Assembly: GCA_029204225.1 (NCBI GenBank) | Contig: CM055111.1 | Coordinates: 25,982,761 to 26,046,760 of the forward strand | Source: Diphasiastrum complanatum | Lineage: Eukaryota; Streptophyta; Lycopodiopsida; Lycopodiales; Lycopodiaceae | Direction: 5' to 3' | DNA: 64,000 nucleotides | Part shown: piece by piece, positions 13,250 through 24,064 of the stretch | How positions within the stretch are numbered: the first letter of the stretch is position 1 | Layout of the letters: each line of letters begins with the position of its first letter | Notes under the pieces: generated by a model | Seen by the model: the letters and a program-made list of their open reading frames with translations, nothing else | Databases searched by the model: none | Told to the model about the DNA's origin: nothing | Translations under genes and position numbers: made by a program

Positions 13250-13254
<5 letters not shown>
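11641..13254. other. Unassigned sequence
   Basis: I recognise no gene, RNA or terminal repeat. The part next to 11640 may be leader or LTR of the Copia relic, but no primer-binding site is seen. Confidence 0.45.

Positions 13255-13321
<67 letters not shown>
13255..13321. repeat. (CT)n microsatellite, ~66 bp
   Basis: This is an uninterrupted run of CT dinucleotides. Open frames crossing it are low-complexity artefacts. Confidence 0.97.
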
Positions 13322-13323
<2 letters not shown>

Positions 13324-13572
13324 TATTTGCTTTCCATTTGCTTCTTCTTTCTATTTGCATGTTGTTAATGTTTTCTAAGAGAGTAGCGAGGATAGGATGT
13401 AAGCACCTCCCCCATTGTAATCTATTCTTTCTTGTTCTTGCTTGTGGTTAAAGTAGGGTGGTTAGATAGGTGTGGTTAGAATAGGTTTTGTAAGCTAACT
13501 TCGCAAGGAAAGCACTATTCCCTTGGGAATGAATCTACACGTGACAGGTGTACCAATGCCGCTATAATTTTT

Positions 13573-14640
13573 TGGGCGCCGTTGCTGGAGAGTATATTAA
13601 CATTTTCTTGTTTTTTTAGCTTGCATACATTCATCTTGTGTTTGTGATTTTTGCTTGTGGAATGGATGTGTGGGGGGTATTTTAGTTGGAGTAGAAGTGT
13701 TGTTTTTTCATGATTTGTTGCTTGTATGATCTGTGGAGAGAGATTGAGAGGTGAAAAACATCAGATCCCAATCCTTTCCATAGATTCTAAAAATCAGAAA
13801 AACCATGTACTTTTGACAAACTGTCTAGAAAAAGAGCCAAAAAACATCTATCAGGTCTCATAACTTTATGCTCTGATCAAACCAACCTTCGGCCACCTGG
13901 TAGGACGTTCTGCCACATCATCAGTACCTATAGTTAGTTAGGCGAAGGTTATTTCCCAGCCAATTTGCCAAAATTGCCAAAAAACAGCCAAAAAAATAAA
14001 AAAACCTTTGTAAAAAATGTCCAAAATTTCACAATAGCCCAAAACACCCCAGACAACCATCGCCTAGCTTCATTTTCAGCATCAGAGCCATCTTGGAGGG
14101 CGGCAAAGGTTATTACTGAGTGTACGGTCTCTGACGAAGGTTCTTAGACACCAAAAATAGGAATTTGCCATCAGAATCCTCGCCAACTTCAATATCTGCA
14201 AAAGTATTTACTACCAACCTTCGCAAGTTTGCTAGTAGCTAATTTTCCATGTTTTCTAGCTTCAGTGAAGTTGGCGAAGGTTAATATTGAGAAAAAGTGG
14301 TCCAGCAAACGTTCCCAACTCTCAAAAGTGCTAAATTACCTTCTGAACCCTCGCCATACTATATCTCGCCAATGAGAATCTTCGCCTAACCTTCTGATCA
14401 TCAATTTGTACTTCTCTGCAAGTCGGCGAATGTTAGTCTCCATCAGAAGGATAGTGGCGAAGGTTCCCAGTCCAAATTACTTTTAAAACCCTCATCGAAC
14501 TATCCTTTGCCAACAAGAACCCTCGTCGCCGAGCTCCCTAAAGTGGTAATACACTATGATAAATCATATATCAGTTAGGCGAAGGTTCATGTCAAGAAAA
14601 TTTGAAAATGTCCAAAAAATTTTTTGCAACCACTAGTGAC
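13573..14640 (+). mobile_element. Gypsy primer site and long leader, remnant
   Basis: A tRNA-Asp-like primer site, GGGCGCCGTTGCTGGAGA, lies at about 13574-13591 on the plus strand. It is followed by about 1 kb of non-coding sequence resembling the leader of the minus-strand Gypsy fossil at 1440-2637. The leader carries many copies of GGCGAAGGTT and of its complement AACCTTCGCC, some slightly altered. No gag follows: the element stops near 14640 where a GC-rich segment begins. LTR sequence may lie left of 13573 but its start is not resolved. Confidence 0.55.
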
Positions 14641-14990
14641 TTGACCCGCGAAATACCGTCTGGTCAAGTCATACTATTCAATGTTGGGGGCCAGCGTAGT
14701 CCCCCAGACCCCTGTGTTGGGGCGTCACTGGAGACGCCCCAGACCCCAACCCGCTGGGGCCTCAACAGGCCCTGGACCCCACCCGCACCGACACCATCAT
14801 TGCCATCTATCACCCATTGTTGTTATCAACTGCGTCATTACATCACCCATTTTTTGTAACCATCTCCATTCAAATCTGTGCAACATCCATCCATTTATCA
14901 TCATTCATTCAATTGTCGTCTAGTAAAATTTGTTAGTTATTCATGTTCCTTCCATCCCTTCATAACATCAATCACTAATCATCACCCGAA
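14641..14990. other. GC-rich segment with a hairpin, unassigned
   Basis: The segment is far richer in GC than its surroundings. It contains a perfect 8-bp stem, GGGGCGTC (14719-14726) with GACGCCCC (14733-14740) around the loop ACTGGA. I see no gene. It may be part of an LTR or a short transposon, but no ends were identified. Confidence 0.4.
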
Positions 14991-15149
14991 CAAGATCCAC
15001 TGTTGCCAGAAGCCTTAACTCTACATCAAATCTGCATAGTGAATGAGATTGAGATCTGGTAGAATACTACCTACAGAGAATCCAGAGCTATGTCAAGTAG
15101 TAGTGGAAGAGATTCGATCAAATTAGCTAAATCCAATAGATCAAGGCAT

Positions 15150-15866
15150 TCCTATGCCAGCGGTACCTCTCCAAGCAATCAAAAGATCAAGAACAAAGCA
15201 TATCGAGATCCACTATCACTTTGTTCGGGAGAAGCTTCATAATGGCGACATCACGCTTGAATATTGTCCCACGGAGGATAATATTGCAGATGTGTTCACT
15301 AAGGCATTGCCTAGAGTTCGATTTAAAGCTCTTTGTGAAGCTTTAAATTTAAAGCAACATGCTGATTTTCTTACTTAGTGAATACACGTCATTTCTACAT
15401 GTGATTTTCATTTAAGGAGGGTGTTAGAATAATAAATGTAAATGATGTAGAAGCCATAGGTTACTATGACCCAAAAGCTCGAGATCTGTGTAACCATGGT
15501 CATTTGTATTTTAGGCCCAAGTTAGTATGAAACTAACTTGTAGGGACTCGTGGGTCCACTAGGGGCCTATACATGTGAATTAAGTACCTAACTTGTTATT
15601 TGGGGTACTTAATTATTTTATGTAACTTATGGTAGCTAGATAGCCATTAGTCAAGTTATTGGACAGCCAACAGTCATGAAGGTAGATAGCCATCTTGGAC
15701 TACTTATATGTAGCCATTCATTTGTATGAGACACACTTTTGTTAAGCAATCTACTGTTCTTATTGGCTGTCCACAAGTTTCTACAAGAGGGTCATCTAAC
15801 CATCTCTCTCTTCTCTTTGAGAATACTTTGTGTTATAATAAATAGTCTTGATTCTGGATTCCTACA
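15150..15866 (+). mobile_element. Copia 3' end: RNase H tail plus LTR
   Basis: Coding sequence at 15154-15378 matches the C-terminal end of Copia RNase H (residues TKHIEIHYHFVREKL and EDNIADVFTKALP). A polypurine tract (aaggagggtg, about 15413-15422) leads into an LTR at 15422-15866 that opens TGTTAGAATAATAAATG and ends CCTACA. No partner LTR is visible, so this is a truncated fossil. Tracts near 14995-15150 look like further diverged Copia sequence. Confidence 0.75.
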
Positions 15867-16119
15867 GCCAGCTGACAAGTGGCCAGATTGCTTGTGTGGA
15901 GGTGAGGTGGCAATGCAAGGCCACTTGGCAGTGTGTAGGCAAGCATGGAGAGGGAGGCATGGCTCTCCTATGTTGTGTTTCATGAGAAGAGGAGAGAGGT
16001 GGGTGGTGCATCCCTTTTTCTTTTTTTTTCTTATTCCTCATGGCAGCCATGGACAATACCATTTGGATTGTGAAGAGCCAACAAGTTTAGAGTTATATCT
16101 ATCTTCCTTGAGTTGCTTT
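15867..16119. other. Short unassigned segment between two LTRs
   Basis: No gene is recognised in this gap between the Copia LTR and the Gypsy-type LTR at 16120. Confidence 0.4.
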
Positions 16120-17196
16120 TGATCTCTTTCAACTCAACCCAAGATCTAAGCAATCTAGCATCAAGGAGATGAAGTTAGTTGTCACGCGTAGGTTCGTTCC
16201 CATGAGAGCGATAGCATATCTCAGATTACAGCATGAATGGAAGATCCACAGCTAATCTCTAACATCCATTAACCCTAAGCATTAACACTACAACCATTAA
16301 CACTACACATCCATTAACACTACGATCCACAATGAAGATAGCTTACTCTTTCTCTCTCTCCCGTTCTCTCTCACAAAAAGCATAAGAACATGCAATCCCA
16401 ATAATATTCAGATCCAACAATTAGCAAATACAACAAAAGCATGAGAGACGGAGGAAAGTGATAGAAAGCAAGGACATTCACAAATCCATTCCATAAGAGA
16501 ACCAATTTGCTTGTATTGAAATGAGGATATGAACATGATTTCCAAACTCGAGTTTGGCACTATTTATAGTAAAGAGGAGGACCTTGGCCTTAAAATCCTA
16601 TTGGTCCATTTCTACCTCCCTAACTATTCAAACTTAAAAAAGAGTGGAAACCCATTCAAAATTGGAGAGAACCAATTTGAAATTGAATTTGAACCAATTT
16701 TGGTGGGAGACCCAACTTCATTCACTAACTTGACATTTAGGCTTGCGAAAGAGAGCAAGGACATTCACAAATCCATTCCATAAGAGAACCAATTTGCTTG
16801 TATTGAAATGAGAATATGAACATGATTTCCAAAGTCGAGTTTAGCACTATTTATAGTAGAGAGGAGGACCCTGGCCTCAAAATCCTATTGGTCCATTTCT
16901 ACCTCCCTAACTATTCAAACTTAAAAAAGAGTGGGAACCCATTCAAAATTGGAGGGAACCAATTTGAAATTGAATTTGAACCAATTTTGGTGGGAGACCC
17001 AACTTTATTCACTAACTTGACATTTAGGCTTGCAACTTTAAAAGTCCCGCAAAAAGACCTAAAGTCCTTTTATTGACTTTCTAATTATCAAATAACTATG
17101 TGATCATCAGGTTGTACTTACACACGTAGAGTGCCAAATCCCTCTCACTTATTAACTAGGGTTAGGGTTGCCTTGGGATCCGCAAACCCTCCAACA
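16120..17196 (-). repeat. Gypsy-type LTR, copy A, with an internal 287-bp duplication
   Basis: This LTR, read on the minus strand, opens TGTTGGAGGGTTTGCGGATC. It belongs to the same family as 25672-26402 and 43578-44270. A TATA box (CTATAAATAG on the minus strand) lies near 16560 and again near 16848. The second occurs because a block starting near 16467 is repeated 287 bases later at 16754. No clear target duplication was found, so the left boundary is uncertain by a few tens of bases. Weak open frames inside it are not genes. Confidence 0.65.
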
Positions 17197-19020
17197 CCAA
17201 GCCGTAACAATTTTATTTGATGATGGTTCCACACATAATTTTATTAACGCTAATTTGTTGCAGAAGCTAAGGGTGGAAACAAGGCAAAGTGACCACCGTT
17301 ACATAGTAAAGCTGGCAACGGGAGCGGAAAGCCAAGTTTGGGACCAGATAGTCCCACATCTACCGATTCAAATACAAGACTATAACGATAAATTAGACTT
17401 TCATATTATGAATCTAGATAGGGTAGATGTAATACTTGGAAAGGAGTGGTTCTATGAGAGGAACGAGTCTATGAAGAACAACTATGAAACACACAGTCCC
17501 TAGAAACTGTTAATGTATGGATGTTGTGGATTGTAATTCTTACTTATGTTGGTTGAACGATTTCACTTATCATGAAGAATGTAGTTTTCAATTTTACAAT
17601 CTCCAAATGGAATTAATGTCGTATGTACTTGAGATGGATGCCAGTGACTATGCTATAGGTGCAGTCCTATATCAGGATGGTAGACCGGTTGCTTTTGAAA
17701 GCAAGAAGTTAGATCCTCCTCAAAGGCGGTATTCCACCTACGACAAGGAGCTTTTTGCTGTTATTATTTACGCTATATGGCATCAAGCGTTCAAGTATAT
17801 TAACGATGCGGTCGACCTTAGGGGTCGTAAGGCTAGTTGGTCGAAGATGCTCCAAGAATTTCATTATGACATTGAGTACCGGAAAGTACTTCTAATAGTG
17901 TTGTGGATGCCTTAAGCCAGATTGGAGAGGTTAATTAGTTAAGCTTTTCTGAGATCCAATCTGAGTTATATCTGTGCTCAAGAGATTTGTGTAAGACCGA
18001 TAGGTACTTCGGTCGTATTTGGCTAGACGTCCTGGTAGGTTCTTCCAGATCTAGTATTGAGCTTGGAATGCAGGATTCCAAGATTTCTCCTCAGGACAAG
18101 ATATTAAGAGACTATTCCATTAGAAAAAGGTTACTTTTTTGGAATGGAAAGGTTGCTAGAAAATGATGATATTAGAGCCCAAATCCTGCATGAATGTCAT
18201 GACAGCCCATGTGCAGGGAACCCTGGCTCACAAAGGACACGACTTAATAAAAATGAACTTTTATTGGCCAAACTTAAAAAGCCAAGTGGAGGCATATGTT
18301 TGCAAATGTGGACAATGCCAAGTTAATGAAGCTGAAAGACTTAAAGCAGCTGGTTTATTAATGGCCTTGGAAATTTCCGAAAGAAAGTGGGAAAGTATTT
18401 CCATGGACTTTGTGGTTGGGCTACCTCGGACAGGAAAGCAAAATGTTGCTATTTGAGTAATAGTTGACAGGTTAACCGAAATGGCGCAATTCATTCCAAC
18501 CAAGCAAACTATCAAAGCTTCTGAACTTAGCTTTTCGTTGAAAAGTTGTTCAGGTTGTTTGGTTTGCCGAATGACATTGTTAGTGATCGAGATCCTAAGT
18601 TCACTGGCAAATTTTGGCAGGCGGTCTTTGAGAAATTAGAGACCACATTAACTCTAGGGTTTTCAGATAATCCTGAATCGAATGGTCAGACAGAGCGGAC
18701 GAACCAATCTATGGAAGACATGCTTCGGGCATATGTTTCCAGAAGATAGTCGGATTGGGAAAGATATCTTCCAATGATTGAGTTTGCGTATAACAGCGCA
18801 AAGCACTCAGTGACGAATTTTAGTCCATTTTCTCCGATGTATGGTAGGGTTCCCATTTTACTAGGCCTCAAAAGGCTGAAGGTTAAAGCAACAGTAGATT
18901 TCCTACATGATATGCAAGAAATGTTGCTTGTTGCCCACGATAATGTAAAAACGGCTCAAGATAGAGCCCAATTTTACACCAATCAAAAGCGACAACCTAA
19001 GGTCTATGAGGAGGGGGCTT
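17197..19020 (+). mobile_element. Gypsy pol fragment (protease, RNase H, integrase), broken
   Basis: This is a plus-strand Ty3/Gypsy fossil of chromovirus type. The protease region near 17200-17460 shows ILFDDGSTHNFIN. RNase H near 17620-17800 shows EMDASDYAIGAVL and YSTYDKELFA. An HHCC-type integrase region lies near 18140-18330. The integrase core near 18545-18750 shows GLPNDIVSDRDPKF and SNGQTERTNQ, and the distal integrase part runs to about 19010 (TKHSVTNFSP-like region). It is broken in several places and no LTRs of its own are seen. An unrelated LTR abuts it on the left. Confidence 0.8.
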
Positions 19021-19500
19021 GTGCTGAAATCCAGGGAGCTGGAGCTCCCTCAAAGCCAATGAGAGGTCTCTCAAGGACCTGATCTACACCTTGGAGTGCA
19101 ACGTTTCTAGGGAGAAAACCATCGCAACACGATACTAGGAGAATTTTGTTGCCCAACAGGCCGTCCTAGGACTCAAAATCACGCAAACTAATCAACAGGT
19201 GCAGGCCTTCCAATCTGCCCTTGATCAAGTAGTTGCTGCTGTAGAAGAAGAAATATCAGCTACTCAGAAACTCCAAAAGAAGAGGGCTGAGTACTACAAA
19301 GACCTCTCCGCTCGGTCGATCTAGCTATACAAAGACCAACAAGCAGTTCACGAGGCCACGCTTAGAACACGCGACACAAAGGTGGCTACCCTAAATGCCA
19401 CACTCCAAGAAGTAGCATGCCCTCCAAGATGTTGATCGCGAGCTGAAGGTCCTGAAAAAGCAATTCACAGCCGTCCTAGAGTTTTCCACCGCTCTAGATG
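19020..19500 (+). pseudogene. Degraded coiled-coil coding segment
   Basis: Directly after the Gypsy integrase the sequence changes character and reads as a helical, Gln/Glu/Lys/Ala-rich coiled coil in one dominant frame (for example QVVAAVEEEISATQKLQKKR near 19225-19285). It ends at a splice-donor-like gtaatc near 19501. It is degraded. I cannot tell whether it is a captured host exon or a structural ORF of a retroelement, so no function is assigned. Confidence 0.35.
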
Positions 19501-19803
19501 GTAATCTTTCTCTCATTTTCAATTATTTGATTAGACTAGCTTTTTATTATTTTTCTCTACCATTCCCGGCTTCCCACTTATTTATATTTATCAGATTTCT
19601 TTGGTGGTGAATAGAAATTTTTTTGTTTTTGCCATCCTTATGAGATTTGTCCAAGTTAAGGACTTTGACTACTTTTGTGATGTTTTCGGGAGTCCTCCGC
19701 TCCGTTTTGTTGTTGGCCTTTGCGCCATTATTACTTTTTCTCATGATCGACACTTTTAATTGGAGGTAGACCATATGTATGAACCCCCCTCTTCATTCCA
19801 CCT
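19501..19803. other. AT-rich spacer, possibly intron-like
   Basis: T-rich sequence lies between the coiled-coil segment and the open frame at 19804. No gene is seen. Confidence 0.4.
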
Positions 19804-20253
19804 TTGTTTCTCCCTTCACCTTCACAACAAGCACATGTACAGTATGCGCCGGAGTACAAGCCAGTAGGATCGCCAGAGCAGTCCTCAGAAGTCCTGGCAG
19901 AGCACATCAAGCACTGCCACACCGCCGTCGCCCTTCTCGAAGCCCTCTGCCTTGCCTACAATGAGCTCCGTGTCTTCTATTACGACTGCCATAAATACCA
20001 TCCCGCCACCCTCATTCTTTACTACAACGCAACCATGGCCCATTATAATGCCATCATCCAAGATCCATCCATCCTATACCATTTTCGATTTTTCCATTTA
20101 TTGAATCCACTTCTACCATCGACTACCAACAACTCCAGCTCACCTTCCCTCATTTCGACCTCTAAACTGGCAGAGACCGCACCTTCAATATGCCGCACAG
20201 GCCGAAACCACTACCTCCACCCCTCCAATGCGACCCCAACATGCCCGAGCTAG
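19804..20253 (+). CDS. Unrecognised ORF, 149 codons
   Basis: This is a GC-richer open frame starting MFLPSPSQQAHV and containing helical stretches (LAEHIKHCHTAVALLEALC, YNATMAHYNAIIQ). It is rich in His, Tyr, Ser and Pro toward the end. No domain is recognised. It may be part of the same degraded coding unit as 19020-19500, since base composition is similar and a splice-like spacer separates them. It may equally be a chance frame. Confidence 0.25.
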   Translation: MFLPSPSQQAHVQYAPEYKPVGSPEQSSEVLAEHIKHCHTAVALLEALCLAYNELRVFYYDCHKYHPATLILYYNATMAHYNAIIQDPSILYHFRFFHLLNPLLPSTTNNSSSPSLISTSKLAETAPSICRTGRNHYLHPSNATPTCPS

Positions 20254-20322
20254 AAATAGCCAATGCAAGAACAACCAAAGGATCGTTCATAATGGCCACC
20301 CACATTTTGTATTTTCGATCCC

Positions 20323-21104
20323 AATGGCCACCCTCAGGCATTATGCGTCTCTTTCCGCTTTCTCTTCGTATTCATTCTCACGGAGCGACTCTAACTCCGA
20401 TCTAAACCACAGCCCAACAGCGAGCTCCTACAACACACTCTGTTGGTTGTCGACAGACAAGCATGACATACTTTGCCTCACTCTCTATCTTCGGGTCTCT
20501 AGCGAGCTGCAATCTCTTCTCAACGGACTCTCTTCCTCCTGGATCAATGGGTCTCCATCTCATTTCATCACATGGGCTCTCTCCCTACTCAACGGGCCTC
20601 CATCTCATTTCATCACACGGGCCTCCCTTCTCAACGAGATCTCTCCCTCTCTTTTCCAACGGGCTAACGAAGGACGGGACGGATCTGTAGCGAGGGTAAG
20701 GAAGAAAGAAGAAGAAAAAGTGAAGGCAAGAGGCAATTGTGGAGTACACTGATCGCTTGGTGGCTGCTCTGGGCTATTTTCTTCCCTTTCTGGATGGGGT
20801 GCAATATGGCAGGTACCTTTTCATGCGTTTTCCAGTACTAGAGTCAATGTTGCAGCCCTTTTTCCACTGCTGCAGGCATATACGAGTGTTATCTATGCCA
20901 ATTTTGTATTGTTCTTCAATCTCTATCTGGCAGTGGTTAGAAATCCAAGCTTTAGCAAGTATCTAAGGTTCAACACAATGCAGACTGTGGTTCTGGACGT
21001 TCTTCTCACTCTGCTCATCTTCATAGAACTAATTCTAAGCCCTTGCAGAGGCATGAAGATCTAGCTTTTAGTGATTTTCTACAACTCAGTGTTTGTGTAA
21101 GCTT
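20323..21104 (+). pseudogene. TIC20-like plastid import gene, decayed
   Basis: Bases 20730-21104 match the TIC20 family, the multi-span channel component of the inner-envelope TIC translocon that imports proteins into plastids. Visible landmarks are TDRLVAALGYFLPFLDG, VQYGRYLF, AVVRNPSFSKYLRFNTMQ and VVLDVLL, matching the first three membrane spans. Upstream, 20323-20735 starts MATLRHYASLSAFSSYSF. This Ser-rich, acid-poor opening suits a plastid transit peptide, but that link is inferred. The copy is decayed: the frame shifts just before the TIC20 domain (about 20735) and again at the T-run near 20860, and stops occur at about 21060 and 21097. A consensus donor, ccg|gtaagt, follows at about 21104, so it is not a processed copy. 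The last span and C-terminus were not found. Confidence 0.7.
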
Positions 21105-21730
21105 ATTCCGGTAAGTTTATGAAATCTGAACCAAGCTTATAGATTGAAAGTCTGTGGAAAGTTTTCATGTTTTTCTCAACGTGCAGCAACAACATGATTT
21201 AAGTGTTATATAGTTTGACGGTTCTCTGGAAAATCTGCATGTAACAACTGATGGTCCAATTTTGCCATTGCCTATAAAATACATGCAAAAAGAGCTTTGA
21301 CGGCCAATACGGCCGTCAAATCCCAACAGTGGCAGCAGGATCCCACATCACGTGAAGGATCTAAGTTTGTTTTCAGACAAGCGTTTCCGATGAATCCCTT
21401 TATCTTTTCTACGTTTTCTTTGAAGAAAATTGTTTTGTCATCAGTCTCCTATAACTTTGAGATTGTGAACGTGGTTCCAATGGCATCAATCATGTGAACA
21501 TGTTGTAGAGCACGTGGGCTTAATCAAGACGTCGAGACAGGGAGAAGCAGGGTGGGTGTGCAGGCTGTAGAACGCGACATGGAGGAGAGACCATGGCCAA
21601 GACAAGGAGGAGCAAGGCGGGCCGTGACTGGAAGAGACAAGGTAGGGAGGGTGAAGGATGAATTGGAGATGGAGATGGTGAGGTAGGGTGGGGTTTGTTA
21701 ACAAAAAAATAATTTTGAGTTTTTGTTTTG
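21105..21730. other. Unassigned sequence after the TIC20-like pseudogene
   Basis: The first part is probably the pseudogene's intron. I did not find a following TIC20 exon. The short open frames have no recognisable motif. Confidence 0.4.
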
Positions 21731-23002
21731 GGATTCTAGGCCCGTCAAGCCAAGAATTGGTCGAATTCAGTAAAAGATAGTCAGAATCTCGGACAAGAGA
21801 TTTCCACAAGTTCGTGGTCTCAACACAAACCCGCGGGACCATTTGCAGCTCAATTCCAACACTGTGTGTTTGGAAACACCCTTCCTGCTGGGGGGATGTC
21901 AGTAAATGGACTACTTTTCAACATCCCCGAGAACCAGTTCAATGTTGTCGAACGAAGTCCGTTTTTCAAACCGTTTATTCTCCTATGCTGCACGCCGATA
22001 CGAACCTACAATACTAAACTGGACTCCAAACGGTTCAGTACTCACAGCGAAACATGGGTCTGAACCAGAAACCCTAAACATAATTCTGGGATTCTAGGTC
22101 CGTTGAGCCAAAAATTGGTCGGATTCTGTCAAAAACAGTCAAAACCTCGGACGTGAGATGTCCACATGTTTGTGGCTCGACACGAACTTATAGGACCATT
22201 TGCAACTCAATTTCGACGCCGTTTGTTCGGAAACGCCCTTTCTGTGCGGGGGAATGCCACTAAATGGACTACTTTTCAGCATTCCCGAGAACCGGTCCAG
22301 TGTGGCCAAACAGAGTCCATTTTTAAGAGGGTTTGTTCCGTCCTGTGCTGCACGTTGAGGCAAACCCACATGACTAAACCAGGCTCCAAACGGTTCAGTA
22401 TTCATAGCGAAACATGCGTCCGAACCAGAAACCCTAAACACAATCTTGAGAATCTAGGCCCATCAAGCCAGAATTGATCGGATTCAATAAAAAATGGTCA
22501 GAACTTCGAACGAGAGGTGTCCACAGGTTCGTGGGCTTAACACGAACCCACAGGAGCATTTGCAACTTAATTCCGATGTCGTTTGTCAGGGAACACCCTT
22601 TCTGTTGGAGGGGATGCCACTAGATGGACTGTTTTTCAACATCCCCGAGAACTGGTCCATATCGTCAAACGGAGTCCATTTTCTAGGACGTTTGTTTCAT
22701 CATGTGTTGTACGCTGAGACGAACCCACACGACTAAACCGGACTCCAAACGGTTCAGTACTCACAACGAAACATACGTTCAAATCGGAAACCCTAAACAC
22801 AGTCCTGGGATTCTAGGCCCATCAAGCCAGAAATTGGTCGGATTCAGTCAAAAACTGTGAGAACCTCGGATGGGAAGTGTCCACAGATTTGTGGGTTCGA
22901 CAAGAACCCACATGACCATTTGCAGCTCAATTCTGACGTCGTTTGTCCGATAACGCCCTTTCTGCCGAAGGGAATGCCACTAAATGGACTACTTTCCAAC
23001 AT
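21731..23002. repeat. ~359-bp tandem repeat, three full copies and a partial one
   Basis: Units start at 21731, 22089, 22449 and 22808 with the block GGATTCTAGGCCC and have periods of 358, 360 and 359 bases. Each contains 'ggtcggattc', 'gtccacaggttcgtgg', 'aatggactacttttcaacat', 'ccaaacggttcagtactca' and 'aaccctaaacac' in order. The copies diverge by roughly 10-20% by eye. The fourth copy is cut near 23002. The length, about two nucleosomes, and the head-to-tail order resemble satellite DNA. Confidence 0.85.
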
Positions 23003-23059
23003 CTAGGCCCATCGAACCAAAAATCATCGGCCGTCACCTAGATCGTCGGCTCTGAGCTC

Positions 23060-23282
23060 AGCCCGAACACACACGCACACACCCATCCATGAAGACCCAC
23101 TCTAACCCTTACCCTAAGTATACACACACACACACACACACAAACAGAGCACGCACACAAATACAAATACACATACACACAAACACACGCACAACACACA
23201 ACACACAGCACACAATGCGCACACCCACAAACACAACAGACCCACACACACATATCCATACACACACACAACACACATAGAC

Positions 23283-23324
<42 letters not shown>

Positions 23325-23347
23325 ACACACATACACACATTCGAGCG

Positions 23348-23420
<73 letters not shown>

Positions 23421-23763
23421 ACACACACACACACACAGAGCGTAAGCGTAAGTCTGAAGCTACAGCCTAATCCTAATCCACAATCCACACACACACTTCG
23501 TAAACACACGCATACACACACACACCCTCCATAAACACACACATGGCACACACACACACATCACATGCACATACACACACACTCGCGCGCGCGCGCACAT
23601 ACATACACACACACACAAAGCCATTAGGGTGCGTGCACATACAAACACACACACACACACATGCACACACGTTTGCCATTGATGCACGCCCACCATTGAC
23701 GCAAGCCCGACATCGACGCACGTCCGCCATTGCCCGTCAACGACAGGCACTCTTTACTAGTAG

Positions 23764-23794
<31 letters not shown>

Positions 23795-23795
23795 A
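23060..23795. repeat. Compound (CA)n / (GA)n microsatellite region
   Basis: CA-rich blocks (23060-23340, 23417-23680 and 23763-23790) surround a pure GA run at about 23350-23416. A short GC-alternating patch, cgcgcgcgcg, lies near 23585. Long open frames on both strands are repeat artefacts. Confidence 0.95.
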
Positions 23796-24064
23796 TTATT
23801 TCTTTTGTAGACTTCTTTTAGGTACTAGTTTCCAAAATCTTTTAAAATCGATCGGAACGCTATAGGAACAAGTATTTTCCTGACATTTGGGATCTATGAT
23901 TTACAAATAGTTTCGATATTTGTAAAACTAACTAAAGTGTTCATTCTAAAATGCATTGATTGATTTCTTATGATTAGTTTTTGAATTGATTTTTCTATAG
24001 ACTTTCAGACCTATTAACATGATGCTATGGTGCACTCCCATGGACAATAAAGTGGAACACATAC

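Noticed and set aside
13081-13378. Two overlapping plus-strand frames with Ser-Leu repeats
   Set aside because: They are caused by the CT microsatellite; the flanking residues match nothing known.
16529-17076. Two similar plus-strand ORFs of 84 and 86 codons
   Set aside because: They are the two copies of the 287-bp duplication inside an LTR, on the strand opposite to its TATA box; they are not genes.
20739-20966. Functional TIC20 gene starting at an ATG at 20739
   Set aside because: The frame leaves the TIC20 reading near 20860, stops follow, and the last membrane span is not found.
21814-22736. Several 60-100-codon frames in the satellite region
   Set aside because: They recur with the tandem unit and are not conserved between copies.
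21731-23002. CRISPR-like regular repeats
   Set aside because: The units are ~359 bp, contiguous and without spacers in a plant genome; this is a satellite-type tandem array.
23038-23821. Six open frames rich in Cys/Val or Thr/His
   Set aside because: They are reading frames through CA/GA microsatellites on both strands.
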